Of a stretch of DNA of 45,697 nt, positions 22,405-33,414 are shown one piece after another. A program made the position numbers and the translations under genes. The stretch is from Cudoniella acicularis (lineage: Eukaryota; Ascomycota; Leotiomycetes; Helotiales; Helotiaceae): contig JAAMPI010000283.1 in NCBI GenBank assembly GCA_013054445.1, forward strand, positions 1-45,697. Reading direction: 5' to 3'. Numbering within the stretch: position 1 is the stretch's first letter; the number at the start of each line of letters is the position of its first letter. The notes under the pieces are model-generated. The model ran no database searches, was not told the origin of the DNA, and worked only from the letters and a program-made list of their open reading frames with translations.

Positions 22405-23510
22405 TCACAAATACCCTTCCACCTCCTTAGCACTCCATTCCCATAGTTTGGAAGCGAGTTCCATGTCTTGACTCGCCCATGTCCCTGAGCCTTCTACGCC
22501 GATGGGGGTGTAAAATTCGCCAGGCTTGACTTGGCCAGTTGTCTTCTCTTCTTTATTGCTTGAATCCCTCGCCGCGACAGGTGCTGTGGCAGCCCAAAGC
22601 GGATTCCTGGCCCCCTCCTCCACACTCTGGAAACCCACAACAGGAATCCTCTCCCCGACCCAAACACCCCCACTCAGCAACCCATCCCCAGCCGCTCGCG
22701 AAACCAAAAACTTCCTTCCATAGCCCGGAACTAATAATTCCCGGATGAACAGCCACGCATGTAATTCCCTGATCCCTATACCTATGGTTGAATTCTCGCA
22801 CGAAAAGAGTATTGGCTAGTTTAGAACGTGCGTAGCGGTATAAATTCTCCGGTAGGAAAGAACTTCCGGGGGTTTTTAAGGTGGGAAATGAGAGGCCTTT
22901 GTGCAGGGTGAAGAGCTGACCGATGGAGCTGAGGACTATGATTCTCACGTCGGAATCAGAATTCGGGGTTTGGGATTGTGATTGGGATTGGGATTGGGCG
23001 GTGGAGAGGAGGGTTGGTAGTAAAAGGTTGGCGAGGAGGAAGTGCCCGAGGTGGTTGGTGCCGAATTGCAGGTCGTAGCCTTGTTTTGTGAGGCCTGGTG
23101 GTGGCAGCATGATTCCGGCGTTTAGAAAGAGGATATCGAGTCTTTTTGTAAGTGTTTTGAGGGTTTCTGCGCAGGTGCGAACACTGGAGAGGTCCGAGAG
23201 GTCGAGGGGGATGTGGGTTAGCGGGCAGCAGTTTTTGATAAAGATGCGGAAGGAGGAGATTGTCGTAGCTGTCGTTTCGGCATTTCGAGAGAGGATGTAG
23301 ATGTGTGCGGGATTGTGGGAGGAGAGCCGGAGGACGATCTCGGCGCCTATACCGGCGTTTCCTGGGGGAGATTGTTAGTTTTGATGGAGGGAAAAATGGG
23401 GGAAGGGAGGAAATACCGCCGGTTATGGCTATTACTTTGCCGGTGAGGTCGGGGATGTCTTTTTGGGTGTCGAAGGACACTGGTGAGTGGGAGAGAAGTC
23501 CGTAGAGCAT
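22405..23510 (-). pseudogene. Short-chain dehydrogenase/reductase with C-terminal frame break
   Basis: Exon 1 is 23510-23417, a 55-nt intron follows, and exon 2 starts at 23361. The protein is a classical NAD(P)-dependent SDR of the retinol-dehydrogenase-like type. The cofactor motif TGGNAGIG is formed across the intron; the others are LNAGIM, NHLGHFLL, the catalytic Ser in VLSSIG, and YARSK (Y-x3-K). After the VHPG motif (near 22745) the reading frame runs out of family pattern. The expected C-terminus (VEEGARNPLWAATAP, GEFYTPIGVEG, LWEWSAKEVEGYL) lies in a frame offset by one base, ending at 22405. I found no convincing GT-AG intron that would join the two. So there is either a one-base indel in this copy, a sequence error, or an unusual splice. 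Read straight, it would be 300 residues with an unrelated tail. Confidence 0.75.
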
Positions 23511-24429
23511 TTTGGTTTTGGGGATTCGAATTCGTGAATGGTTTTTAAGGTGGAGAGGAGTACATCAGGAAAGGGAACAGGGAGGTGAAGGGAGCAGCTG
23601 AGGAGACATGCCACCTTTGTTGTGGCAATTGTGAGTTCTGGTGGTGGAGTGCCATTTCGTCTGGTGTTGATGGTTTGGAGATGCGAGGGCATGAGATAGC
23701 TCCGATGCGATGGTTCAATTTGCCGCTTTTATTGGTTGTCTTAGCGAGATACCATTGGGGTCAAGGTACTTCTTGCCTGGATCATGATATTTTTTCGTAG
23801 AACATCGTCCAAAATAAATGGAAGAAAATCAACTTTCAGTCAAGTACATGTAGCGCCTTTGAGAGCATCACTGCTTCTCAAACTTCTCTATCGTTGTGTC
23901 AGTTTCACGTATATTGATCCATGTTGAGAGACGATTTCAGGCTTCAGCACTCCTCACAACCTCCTCTACTCAATGCAGCAATGCTCACTCCTTTTGGACT
24001 CTTCTGTAAACGAAATTGTTGTGTTATCAAACACGGTTCCAGAAGCCGTGAATGTCCACTACTACTATTGAAGGGTTGTCTCTGCAAAACATGTAAGCCA
24101 TCTGTGCTGGCCAATTATAGAGCCAACTCAGGTGGCAGTGCACCTGGGGATGCGTCTTTATGTTTCCGCTTTCTTTCTGTCGCGACAGCCTCATCAACAC
24201 ATCGCTTTACTTTCATCTTCCTCATTGACCTGACAAATAAACACGACTTTGTGGTTTTGATAGCACATTTCCCGGTTTGAGAAGCCTCATATTGATTTTT
24301 GATTGATCAAGACAATTTCCAGTCTCGACCCGGGAGCGAACAAGGCTACAGCCAGGCGTGTCCTGCGGTTTCCGACCCCCGAGCAACATAGACAACAATC
24401 GATCCTCGATCTTTCTTAGGCTCTGAAAA
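23511..24429. other. Intergenic
   Basis: About 0.9 kb between the dehydrogenase (-) and the broken HET gene (+), presumably both promoters. I see no convincing frame. Confidence 0.5.
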
Positions 24430-26190
24430 ATGGCCAACTACGAATACAAAGCCCTACAAGATCCCCAGGAAATCCGGCTACTCATTCTCGCTCCAGGCTC
24501 AGGGTCTGACCCAGTCCAATGCCGGTTGGAGCACACCCTTCTTTCAAGCAACCCTCTGTTTGAAGCCCTCTCCTATTGCTGGGGAGATCCATCCAAACCA
24601 AAGATTGTTCTTTGCGACAAGCCCATCCCAATCACTGAGAGTCTCCACATTGCTCTTCGCTATCTTTGATATCAAGACAAGGAAAGAACGATATGGGCTG
24701 ATGTTATCTGCATAAATCAAGAGTCAAACTTGGAAAAGAACCATCAAGTGGCACTGATGGGCAGAATTTACTCCGAGGCTCAAAGGACCCTGGCGTGGAT
24801 TGGAGAAGATGAACATCATGAGGCCGAGAACGCGTTTGAAAGCATTTCTCTGCTGGCAGAATGTTGGGACGACAGAGTTAAATCAATACGACAACTCTAC
24901 GGCCGCATAGGTGCAACGAGGCAACTCAATTCTGGAGAAGCTGAACATTGGCTCAACAACGTTCTACATAGAATATCACCAATATTCGAGAAACCGTGGT
25001 TTAACCGCTTATGGGTGGTACAAGAGGTTGCTCTGTCAAAAGAGGCACAGCTCGTCTTTGGCACGAGAAATTATTCAGTCACAAAAATTTCCAAGACGTG
25101 TAACTACGGATTCTTCTTCGCGAAATATAGTAGTATTAATGGTTATCGTAATTATCGAGGCTTGAAAACCCTTCTATACATGTGTAGCATTCAGAGCAGA
25201 AGAATTGAGGGACTAAGTCATTGTTTTGGGATAAAGCATTATAGGATTCTTCAACTACTCTATTATACCAAAAATTGTGAATATTCAGATCCGCGAGACA
25301 GAATTTACGCACTCTTAGGTCTCTCTCCCGAACTCGAATTTTCAGCAGATTATTCGACAAGCGCAGAAGAGATGTTCATAAACTTCGCTCAATGGGCTTT
25401 GCGTTCATACGCAGGTTCAGAGGTTCTCTCTTACTCTCGGGGAGTCCACGCCAAATGTTCGCATCCATCATGGGTGTTCTGCTCTCACAAGGATGGCAAT
25501 TGAATGCCCAAAAGCCTTTTGTACGCAAATCACTTCAAATCTTCGGGGAATCAACTACACCCATCCGAAAAGGAAATGCGGTCGATTAGAGATGAGGTAG
25601 AACTACATTTGCAAGGCTTTTTGATTGACAATATGATGGAAAAGAGAGTGTTTTCGTCATATTCAAAGAACGAGGACGAAGAAAGGAGCTCGATACTCTA
25701 GTCCGCACAGATTGCGGATTGCTTAGAGACTCTAAGAAGTAGTGAGGTGATGCCAGAGGACGCAAGGTGCGTCAGATTTTGTAGTGCAATGACCTTGCAG
25801 CTGGACTCTCTAGGACGAAGCGCTCCAGAAGATTATCTAGAGCTATTTTATCGATATTTCAAGTTTCATACAGAGTCCCCTGATCTAGAAGGAGCAGAAA
25901 TTAAACATCTCGATCGAGATGATCACGGGATTATTATAACGATTCTTCAAAATTGGGCTGTCCATCGTCGCTTCTGTCGTACAACAAATCATCACTTCGC
26001 ATGGATTCCAAAAAAGGCGCAGATCAACGATGAAATATTCATCATTCGAGGAGCACGCATCCCGTGTGTTCTCCGACCACAGCCAAACGGGAAATTCCAG
26101 CTTGTCGGAGAATGCTGGATTGAAGGACTCATGGAGGGCGAGGCGTTGGACTTGCCTGGGTTTAAATGGGAGGATGTTTGTTTGATTTAG
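24430..26190 (+). pseudogene. HET-domain (heterokaryon incompatibility) gene, broken by three stops
   Basis: A single reading frame of 587 codons carries a full-length HET-type protein. HET signature blocks appear in order: FEALSYCWGDPS, IWADVICINQ, VALMGRIYSEAQRTLAWIGE, WFNRLWVVQEVAL, SDPRDRIYALLGLS, and a C-terminal RRFCRTT / DEIFIIRGARIPCVLRP / GECWIEGLMEGEAL region. In known systems HET proteins trigger death of fused cells after nonself contact. The frame is interrupted at 24667 (TGA), 25501 (TGA) and 25699 (TAG), with no shift of frame. Each stop is one C-to-T change from Arg (CGA) or Gln (CAG). The rest is intact, so the loss looks recent. A small amount of product starting at internal ATGs is possible but would lack the N-terminal part of the domain. 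Confidence 0.9.
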
Positions 26191-27280
26191 ATTCTGGATA
26201 CTCTTTTTCGCAACATATGAGTTGTGTGTGTAGGATTGGTTTCAGATATTTAACTGGAGATGTAAAAGGCATATAAGCCCGGAGCGATGGGAGGATATGA
26301 GAATATTAAAGGGAGGAATTCGCAACTGGAATGGGACGGATTGTAAGAAAGGGAGGTTGGAAGTGGCTGGGACGGAGCGCGGCATATTTCGACCTTATAT
26401 CTTTCTGCTTTCATACTTCAGTCATAAACAATTTCTTTCATACCACATTGACCTTCTTCAAGATTCATTTATAGTGATCGTTTTTGAGGCATCGCAAAAG
26501 TATGTTGTACCTTTATGTGGGTCTTTTTTACAGGGGGCCGCACCCTGCCCGCTGAACTGCCTAGGCAGTCTCAGACGAAACCTGACCAACTTCGCTTCGA
26601 ACACAGTTATTTAGCATCACCGCTCTGCCCAAGCGCTACTTACCATCGCCTCACCTTCTGCTCTCCTGTGCTTAGTCACGTTCTTGCTCTCACTTGCGGT
26701 GGCCGGTCGTTCTTTACTCTTATTCGCTTCTGTCTTGTTAACCCTCACGACTAAGGTTATAGCCAGGGAGAACAAATTAGCTCCTAGGGATCCCAAGCCG
26801 GACCGCCCTTGAAAATAAATCATTTCAATCTCTCAAGGCAGTTTTATCTTAATAGCGGAGCTCTAGTTCTTGTCCAAGGGAAACGCCAGACATTGCAGAA
26901 CCATCACTCATGAATTGCTGGGGCACAGCCCACAGCGGCAATTCAAGCCACATGTATCGAATGAGACGCGCATAGCATCTCGGCGGTTATACCAACTAAT
27001 CAAATGGCCCCCTATTCTTGTCATTCACATTAATTCCCTATGAAGGTGTGCCTAAGCATCGGGGAGTGCGGATCGCCCTCGAGTTAAACGCTGAGGAGCC
27101 TCGCCTGCGTTTCATTGTCAAACCTTGTCAAGCAAGATCTTTGCACTCACAGCCGCGCGCTAGGATCTCCGTTCTATTTTCTTATATTCTTTGCGACATG
27201 CTATTGATTATATGCCACAGAAAGAGCAGTTCAAAAACGTTAGAAATTTGCTACAACCTCCTCACACATTTAACAACGAC
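26191..27280. other. Intergenic, contains a short palindrome
   Basis: About 1.1 kb. A perfect 14-base palindrome ACTGCCTAGGCAGT is at 26556-26569, immediately followed by CTCAGACGAAACCTGACC (26570-26587), which recurs inverted at 36578-36595. The 5' leader of the DUF6594 gene begins somewhere near the end; its frame is open upstream to an alternative ATG at 27212. Confidence 0.5.
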
Positions 27281-28360
27281 ATGAGCTCGCGCGACATCTC
27301 AAAGGAAGAGAGGGGTCTTCACTCTTCCCATGACAAGCCTTCGAAACTAGATCTTCGTTCTTCGGCAGATTGGAGTTTTGTCGCTCAATATTTAAATCAG
27401 GATCCCGACCTCTGGGTATTTCGACGCTTTGGCAAACTTCACCTGTTTAATATTCTATGCCTTCAGCAGCGCCTAGCGGAGCTCGAAAACACTCTCGAGA
27501 CGAAAATTTGGAATGATAAAACAACAGGGTTTGACGAGCTTTTGCTTGATATCAAGATTGCTTTGAAGGAATACGGTACGGCTGCTATTTCATTGAACAA
27601 TCTGGCTCTCTTCCCCGTTTTCTATTTAGTACATCACCCATATGATTATGATCCTAACTTTATAGATGATGCTCTGTCAGCACAAGCAAATTACAGGTCT
27701 TATCGACAGCCCGAGAAACATGTCTTCAGCCTCCTCGAAAGCTGGTGGAAAATATACCATGGCCGAGGCTCAGCGCTTCGGACCGGACTCGATTTTCATA
27801 CTGAGGGTAAAAACCGCCACAAGGACCTTGCCTCCATAGCTGCGCTTGAGAAATCGTGGACTCATAGGTTCATCGACAGTAACGATTGCCTGAGACGTTT
27901 CTTCGCAAAGGTCAGTACTTCTCTGCTCCCTACCCTGCTAGCTAGACTACCTGACCGCATGTGCTTGAGCTAACATTCCATGCGTATAGAACGATGACTT
28001 AAGCAATCAACTGCCTTCGACACTGCTCTACTCCGAGGAAAATGTTCAGCGTGCAGAAGCTGTTTTTCTCCATGCCTGCTTCTGCTGTTTGCTGCTCTGC
28101 CCTATCTTTGCACTCTCCTATGTCCGTAGCAACGCCTGGAAGCTAGTTATTCTAGCAGTTTCCTTGTTTGCAACAGCTGTGTTGACGGTAGGATTTCTTA
28201 ACGCACCCAACAAGAATGCTTTGGCTTTAGTAGCGGGGTAAGATTTTCGCCTTACACCTTTTTACTTAATTTCATTCAGGGATTAGTAAGTCTGCTAAGT
28301 TTTTGTAATAGGTATGCGGCAATATTAGTAGTTTTCCTATCGAACAATGTCGGCTCATGA
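27281..28360 (+). CDS. DUF6594-type membrane protein
   Basis: Exons 27281-27910, 27990-28237 and 28312-28360 give 308 residues (331 if the in-frame ATG at 27212 is used). The pattern matches fungal DUF6594 proteins: an early F-x2-DPDLWVFRRFGKLHLFNILC block, a Glu-rich helix (QQRLAELENTLE), the LKEYGTA region, a long helical middle, and a C-terminal cluster of about three transmembrane segments (ACFCCLLLCPIFALSYV, WKLVILAVSLFATAVLTVGF, YAAILVVFLSNNVG). The family has no established function. Its neighbours here (HET relic, beta-lactamase-like protein) put it in an accessory block. Splice junctions all keep frame. Confidence 0.82.
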
Positions 28361-28672
28361 TGATTAAAATTTATCAGAGAAACAAGCACGGTGAATTTGA
28401 CCGTCGGATGGATGAGACCGGTATTGATGTTAGTTGATTAATAAACTCAATTGTGGATAATGTACAATCAACTATCGTTCAGATAGGCATCCTTACTCAG
28501 CCAGCTGAGTGATAGGCAATGCCCAGCTTGAATTTTGAAAAGACCGTCAGTAGAGACACATCATATAAAAGATACAAAAAACTTTCATGAAGTACAACTA
28601 AAGTACATCCTCACCAAGAACCCAAAGAACCCTATATAAAACATGCAAGGCTGTTGACAATAATAAATACTC
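28361..28672. other. Intergenic between convergent genes
   Basis: About 310 AT-rich bases separating the DUF6594 gene (+) and the beta-lactamase-like gene (-). No further feature is seen. Confidence 0.6.
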
Positions 28673-30784
28673 CTAAGGCTTCTCTTGAACAAAGAAATCC
28701 TTCAAGTGCACTCCTTGCCGTGACAGAGATTTAATCCCCGCATCATCTCGCTCAACCTCAAACTCCAGATTTTTCCATGCGTCAAAACAGTCAATTGCTA
28801 AATCGAAGAAAGTTTCAGGTGAGCATATCCTGAACTTCTCGCCCCTCTTGGTAAACCTCAATTTCTGACACGACTTCGTCCCCGATTGAATGACAACACG
28901 AAGCACCCCCTCCGTTTTTTCATTATCCTCGCCTTTCCAGTCGATAACGTGTAAATACTGTCCGTTCCTAATGCAGAAGTATTTGCCGGGCAGATCAGGA
29001 CAATCAGAAGTCGGTGTGTCCGGTTGGTCGTCGAGCTGCTCATATTCCTTTATCTTAAGGGCGTTTTCATTGAATATTTGACCAGCTAATGCAACATAGT
29101 GTGCTCTATATTGCTCAGCAGAAGCCATCGTGCTCCGGCTTGGTAGGTAATTGCTAACGTCCCAACTGCTAACCTTTCGAGGTCGGAGGTCAAAGATTCC
29201 TTGCAGGCAAAGCCGCGAGATAAGATCGGAGGCGTCGAGAGGGCCCGAAGTGTTGGTAAGTACGACGACGAATGTACGTTTGTTGGGTAGGAAATAAACT
29301 GTGCCGGCCCAACCAGTAGCAGATCCTGCTAAATAGAATGCACTGATTTCTTCCCCACTAGGTGTTTTTCCAAGTACATGAATCTTGAGATTACTATCAG
29401 GCGATATCAGTCGATTGAGAGAGTGACTCCCTGGGCCCGTTGAGTTCAAACTAGTGTACAATCCACAAGGTGTGTATCCCGCCTGTTTATTAATGCGGCT
29501 TATGCTAGCGCCAAGAGACTGGGAAACTGCTTTGTCGAACAAACCTATAGACTCCCCATCCATCGCCGACAGCAAACCCCTAAAGAAGCGGCCTAGATCA
29601 GCAGCGGAGGTATAAGGACCTAGCCAAGCAATCTCGACCACATCGAACAAACCAAGTGTTGTGCCTGGCCTAAAGATACGGCGACGTCCATCGCTAGATA
29701 CTACATGCGACTGCCTTTGGCTTTCGTTTGAGTGTGAATGTAGATCTTCGAGACTTAGAAAGGTACGCTCCATCTTGAAAGGCTTGAAAATATACTCCTT
29801 TAGGAACTCGTTGAGGGACCCTGATGCTTTGTCGATGAGCAGAGCTAGCAAGATATAATTCGCGTTGGAATATCTTATCCTGCTTTCTCCTTCCACCTGT
29901 TGGTCGCGAGTATCTTTGGCGTATTGAGATATTCTATCAATAACGTCGCGAAAACATTGCAGTGGTGTTCCATCGGGAGCGAGTAAGATGTGATTTATGT
30001 CGTAAACTCCGCTGTAGTGAAGGAGTACCTGCAACACACTTGGATCCCCAGGTAGAGGACGCATCTTGTTATTTTCGACCTCGACCAAATTGTTAAAGAC
30101 GACGGTGAAAGGCTTATCCCAAGCGCCTTCGAGTTTGCGATACCGGGTTGTACTTGGATCCAACGATAGTTTGTCGATTATTATAACAAGACAGGCAGCA
30201 ATAAAGACCTTGAACAATGATGCGCATTGAAAAAGAAGGTCTTCATCGCGTTGTGGATCGCGTTGTGCTTGGCCAGTAGCTGGCTTATGGTAGGTTGCGT
30301 GGGTTTCCTCGTGTTGGGCTCTGCACAATATAGAGCATCGAGCAGTATTCGAAATATCTAGTATTGCAAGGAAGCTAGGATCAAGAGCCTCGAAGGTCTG
30401 CTGGAAGGAAGACATGACCGAACTATTCGGAAAGATGCTATATTTGCTGAGATCAGCAAACGTGCGCAGAACTGGATGCTCATCAACAGGATACTCATGA
30501 AGCTTACATAGCACGCGGAATAGATGAGACCGCAAGGGCTTTATCACCGTTAGAAGACTGGATTCAAAGCCTGTTGGTGGATTTCTGCTCGTGAGTGCCC
30601 GCCGGGAGTCCAGGAATGGAGTATATGGCTCGAACGATGTGGACCGCTGTGAGCTGAGTATGGCACGATAGATTGTAGGCAATAGGAAAGCTGAACGGTC
30701 GCGGGTTCCGACAATACTCCTAATGTTCGACCCCGCTCTGACCTTATTCCGGTTCCAACACCATCTATAGTATAGAGAACCCAT
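28673..30784 (-). CDS. Serine beta-lactamase/transpeptidase-like protein, 703 aa
   Basis: Single exon. The class C beta-lactamase-type fold (PF00144-like) is recognised by S-L-F-K at residues 189-192 (the S-x2-K nucleophile motif), LLHYSGVYD at ~255-263 (a T-S-G-L-like loop), and Y-S-N at 305-307 (RYSNANYILLALLIDKASG). The region where H/K-x-G is expected reads AGSATGWAGTVYFLPNKR (~486-503), so the third motif is altered. Fungal relatives act on esters, lactones or peptides; no substrate can be inferred. Residues 1-140 have no recognisable domain, and ~530-703 form a beta-rich extra C-terminal domain. There is no signal peptide, so it is probably intracellular. It is convergent with the DUF6594 gene. 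The altered third motif raises the chance of changed or lost catalysis. Confidence 0.85.
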   Translation of the reverse strand: MGSLYYRWCWNRNKVRAGSNIRSIVGTRDRSAFLLPTIYRAILSSQRSTSFEPYTPFLDSRRALTSRNPPTGFESSLLTVIKPLRSHLFRVLCKLHEYPVDEHPVLRTFADLSKYSIFPNSSVMSSFQQTFEALDPSFLAILDISNTARCSILCRAQHEETHATYHKPATGQAQRDPQRDEDLLFQCASLFKVFIAACLVIIIDKLSLDPSTTRYRKLEGAWDKPFTVVFNNLVEVENNKMRPLPGDPSVLQVLLHYSGVYDINHILLAPDGTPLQCFRDVIDRISQYAKDTRDQQVEGESRIRYSNANYILLALLIDKASGSLNEFLKEYIFKPFKMERTFLSLEDLHSHSNESQRQSHVVSSDGRRRIFRPGTTLGLFDVVEIAWLGPYTSAADLGRFFRGLLSAMDGESIGLFDKAVSQSLGASISRINKQAGYTPCGLYTSLNSTGPGSHSLNRLISPDSNLKIHVLGKTPSGEEISAFYLAGSATGWAGTVYFLPNKRTFVVVLTNTSGPLDASDLISRLCLQGIFDLRPRKVSSWDVSNYLPSRSTMASAEQYRAHYVALAGQIFNENALKIKEYEQLDDQPDTPTSDCPDLPGKYFCIRNGQYLHVIDWKGEDNEKTEGVLRVVIQSGTKSCQKLRFTKRGEKFRICSPETFFDLAIDCFDAWKNLEFEVERDDAGIKSLSRQGVHLKDFFVQEKP

Positions 30785-32158
30785 CTCCGCAAACTAGTGC
30801 GTGAGTGGCAAAGCGTCGTTTTGTTGGATCAAAATGTTCCCACACATCTGTGGCCAATCTTCCACTACTGAAATAGGAAATAAATTAGGAGGAAATAAAT
30901 TAGGCTTTGGTATATCATGCTAGCACTTAGCAATAACCCTTCTAGCCTCTTAAAGTTTTGGTTTATAAAACTCTTTCCGCCTTCTAGCGTTAAAGTGGTT
31001 GTCCTTTTTAGCTGCGGCAAGTTCCGATCGTTCGCAAGTCATCGAGGAAAACCCACAACGAGCAGACGAACACAACATGCGGATAAGACACATTCCCACG
31101 CAACACCATGTCTGGCTATCTGATCATATACACGCATATAACTACCCTCAGGAAGTATGTTACATCGCAAGCTGATCTTGGGCAGTCATAGTTCCTCGCA
31201 AAGGCGGCCTTCAACGCTCCTTTCTGGGAGCACTCGGCTCTCCATCGAAGCTCAATACATACGCGCGGCGGCATAATTGTCTTTGAAGCACCAGGTACTT
31301 ACGAGGCAGAAATTGAAGTTACTCACGGTCGTCGGCAGACTTTCCGGACCCCCTCGCGCGAAGGACTGATCTCCTCGCCCAGGTTTTCGGCCCCCCAGAG
31401 AGATAGCAGATTTGCATCGACAATCGAACGAACATTAGTCTGCTTAAACTGACGCCCTGCACCATGCAACGCATCCTCACAATGAGATCTAAAAAGGAGA
31501 TGGAAGTTGTAGCCAAAAACCACAAAGACTTTGGCATGGAGTCAACAGTTAGGAACAGCACCACATTCACGGACGGTCGCGGTTCGTGTGATGCTAGGCT
31601 ATGGCCTGTACTCAGATCAGCAAGATATGTAGGCGGACAAAGGGAGACGACATCTACACATACTGCGAGATTGCTAGGATCTCTCAAAAGTCAAGTGTCG
31701 CCGTCAGTTTGGGTTCTGCTCGCCAATCGCGTTTCTTAGCAGGATGTTCGACGATGAGATTTCTGCTGCCGGGGAATAGCATGCGACTTCGTCTAGAGTC
31801 GTCTATCGAAATTCGTATAACGACGTCAACCAAAGAAGTTGAGAAAAAGGAATTTCGGGACTGGAGCCGAATTGTCCGGGTTTAGATATGGCATCGGAAG
31901 AACGAATGTATCCCGAATGTATCCCGAGCACGGCTCGGGGCGCGCCTCCTATGCAAGATAAGCCTCAATGGTCAAGGATCTTACGGAACTGACAAATCGC
32001 GCTCAACTGAAGGACGGGACAGGTATTTCAATGAAGGCAAGTCCATCTTTCCTTCAAAATGAACACATCATCTGAATATTTGAAGAAACGCTTCCCCCTC
32101 CCCTTTCAGAACGACGAGAAATCGAGAACTGACGAAACCGACCAACATAGACAAGACA
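30785..32158. other. Region with possible decayed coding sequence
   Basis: About 1.4 kb. Minus frames around 31319-31687 read partly like protein (FGYNFHLLFRSHCEDALHGAG, NVRSIVDANLLSLWGAENL), but in shifting frames with no identifiable domain, so they may be a fragment of a dead gene. AT-rich duplicated AGGAAATAAATTAGG sequence occurs at 30871-30903. The leader of the small CaaX gene lies at the end. Confidence 0.35.
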
Positions 32159-32446
32159 ATGTCAGGCTCTGCCGCTCCCAAATCGACAAAAGACCAGCAC
32201 ACATTCGAGCCAGACTTCAAAGCGAAGGAAATGACCGAGACGGATAATACTTGGTTTCAAAAGAGATTTGGCACGAAAGAGGATGACAAGACCGTGGCAG
32301 TCGCAGCTGGCAAAGCTTCCAAGAGTGGCGGCAGTGGAAAACAGAACCCCACGAAGAAAACTGGAGTACGAATCAATTTATTTATTTAATTGGAATGGTA
32401 ATCGACTGACAGAATCGTTTAGGGGTCCAAGTGTATCGCTTCATGA
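32159..32446 (+). CDS. Small basic protein with C-terminal CaaX box after splicing
   Basis: Exon 1 is 32159-32365 and exon 2 is 32423-32446, joined over a 57-nt intron (GTACGA donor, CTGAC branch site 12 bases before TTTAG), giving 76 residues. The protein is hydrophilic, with an aromatic patch (NTWFQKRFGTKEDDK) and a Lys/Gly/Ser tail (KSGGSGKQNPTKKTGG) that ends SKCIAS. C-I-A-S is a CaaX sequence whose final Ser predicts farnesylation, and the lysines before it are typical of membrane anchoring in Ras-like tails. Without splicing, the frame ends after GVRINLFI and has no CaaX box. I recognise no homologue. It is longer than the a-type pheromone precursors of ascomycetes, which also end in CaaX, so a pheromone role is possible but not favoured. 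Confidence 0.55.
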
Positions 32447-33414
32447 GAAGCCATGGCGTCTGCCAATTGCCTCCGTAAGCGACGAGCGCTTTGCTGGTTC
32501 GGATTCACGACAATCCTCTGATGTAGACGTGGTATCGTGAGTTTTCGGAATCCGGAGGACGGTGATCACTCGATATAGTCAACTACAAGTTTCCCACAAA
32601 GAGCAACCCCACTTTGACCCCCAGTGAACAGGGTGTCCATTGGACAGTGGAACACCTTCCGGGCGGCCCGGAGCGAGAGTAGTAAGATTATGACAAGGGA
32701 AAAAGAAATGATGCAGGCCCCGCGCGAATAGTGTCCACGCACACCACGGTCACACTGATTGCTACCCCTAAAACCCCCACTGTTGCACAAGGTTACTTGC
32801 TAAGAATTTCTAACTCGTCTTCTGTCGCACCCATTCCTCACACAATCTATTAAGCACCACCAAAATTGACCGTCCCTCTCCGTCTCTTCTACTGCTCCGC
32901 AATCAATGTGGATCTACTTTCCTTTCTTCGCTGGCGATCAATACTTCTTAGAACGAAGGAGAGAGGTAATCCTCCCGCCACACGTGAGGTGGGAACACGG
33001 CCTATGATTAAGCCAGTCTTGGCAAAATTTCTCCGGATTCTGCTTAGCGCGGCAGCTGGCACATGCATTTTATACATGCATTATCTATGCAAAGCCCCCC
33101 TTATGAAGGTACACTTTGCAGCGCTGAATATAATGTGATTGGTCCCGAGTACGAGGCAAAAATCCAAAATAAAGCTATTTATTTAATTTTTAATTAATTT
33201 TTATAAATTTGGAAAACTTAAATGTAATAAGCCCTGGTATCTATTAATTTTAAGAGCAAATCAAAAGAAGATAAAAAAATAAGGAAGAATCAACTCGGAA
33301 ATTATGCCTCAGGACCCGAAATCGACGCTGATCCTGCATATATGAACCACTCCCTCCAAACCTCGTCGCGCCCCCTGCTACTTCTATTATGCCACCCCAG
33401 AGTATGTCGCAACT
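32447..33414. other. Intergenic
   Basis: About 1 kb. It has an AT-rich stretch at 33165-33290 and no recognisable gene or RNA. Confidence 0.5.

Noticed and set aside
22553..22750. A possible intron from GTTTTTGG to TTTCCAG that would join the two SDR frames
   Set aside because: The donor is not canonical, and the product would lose most of the loop between VHPG and VEEGA that the family keeps, so a frameshift is the simpler reading.
31319..31885. Overlapping frames on both strands that look partly protein-like
   Set aside because: The protein-like pieces change frame and match no family I know; described only as a possible decayed fragment.
32159..32446. The CaaX protein as an a-type mating pheromone precursor
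   Set aside because: It is longer than the known ascomycete precursors and lacks repeated or N-terminal features of that class; kept only as an alternative.
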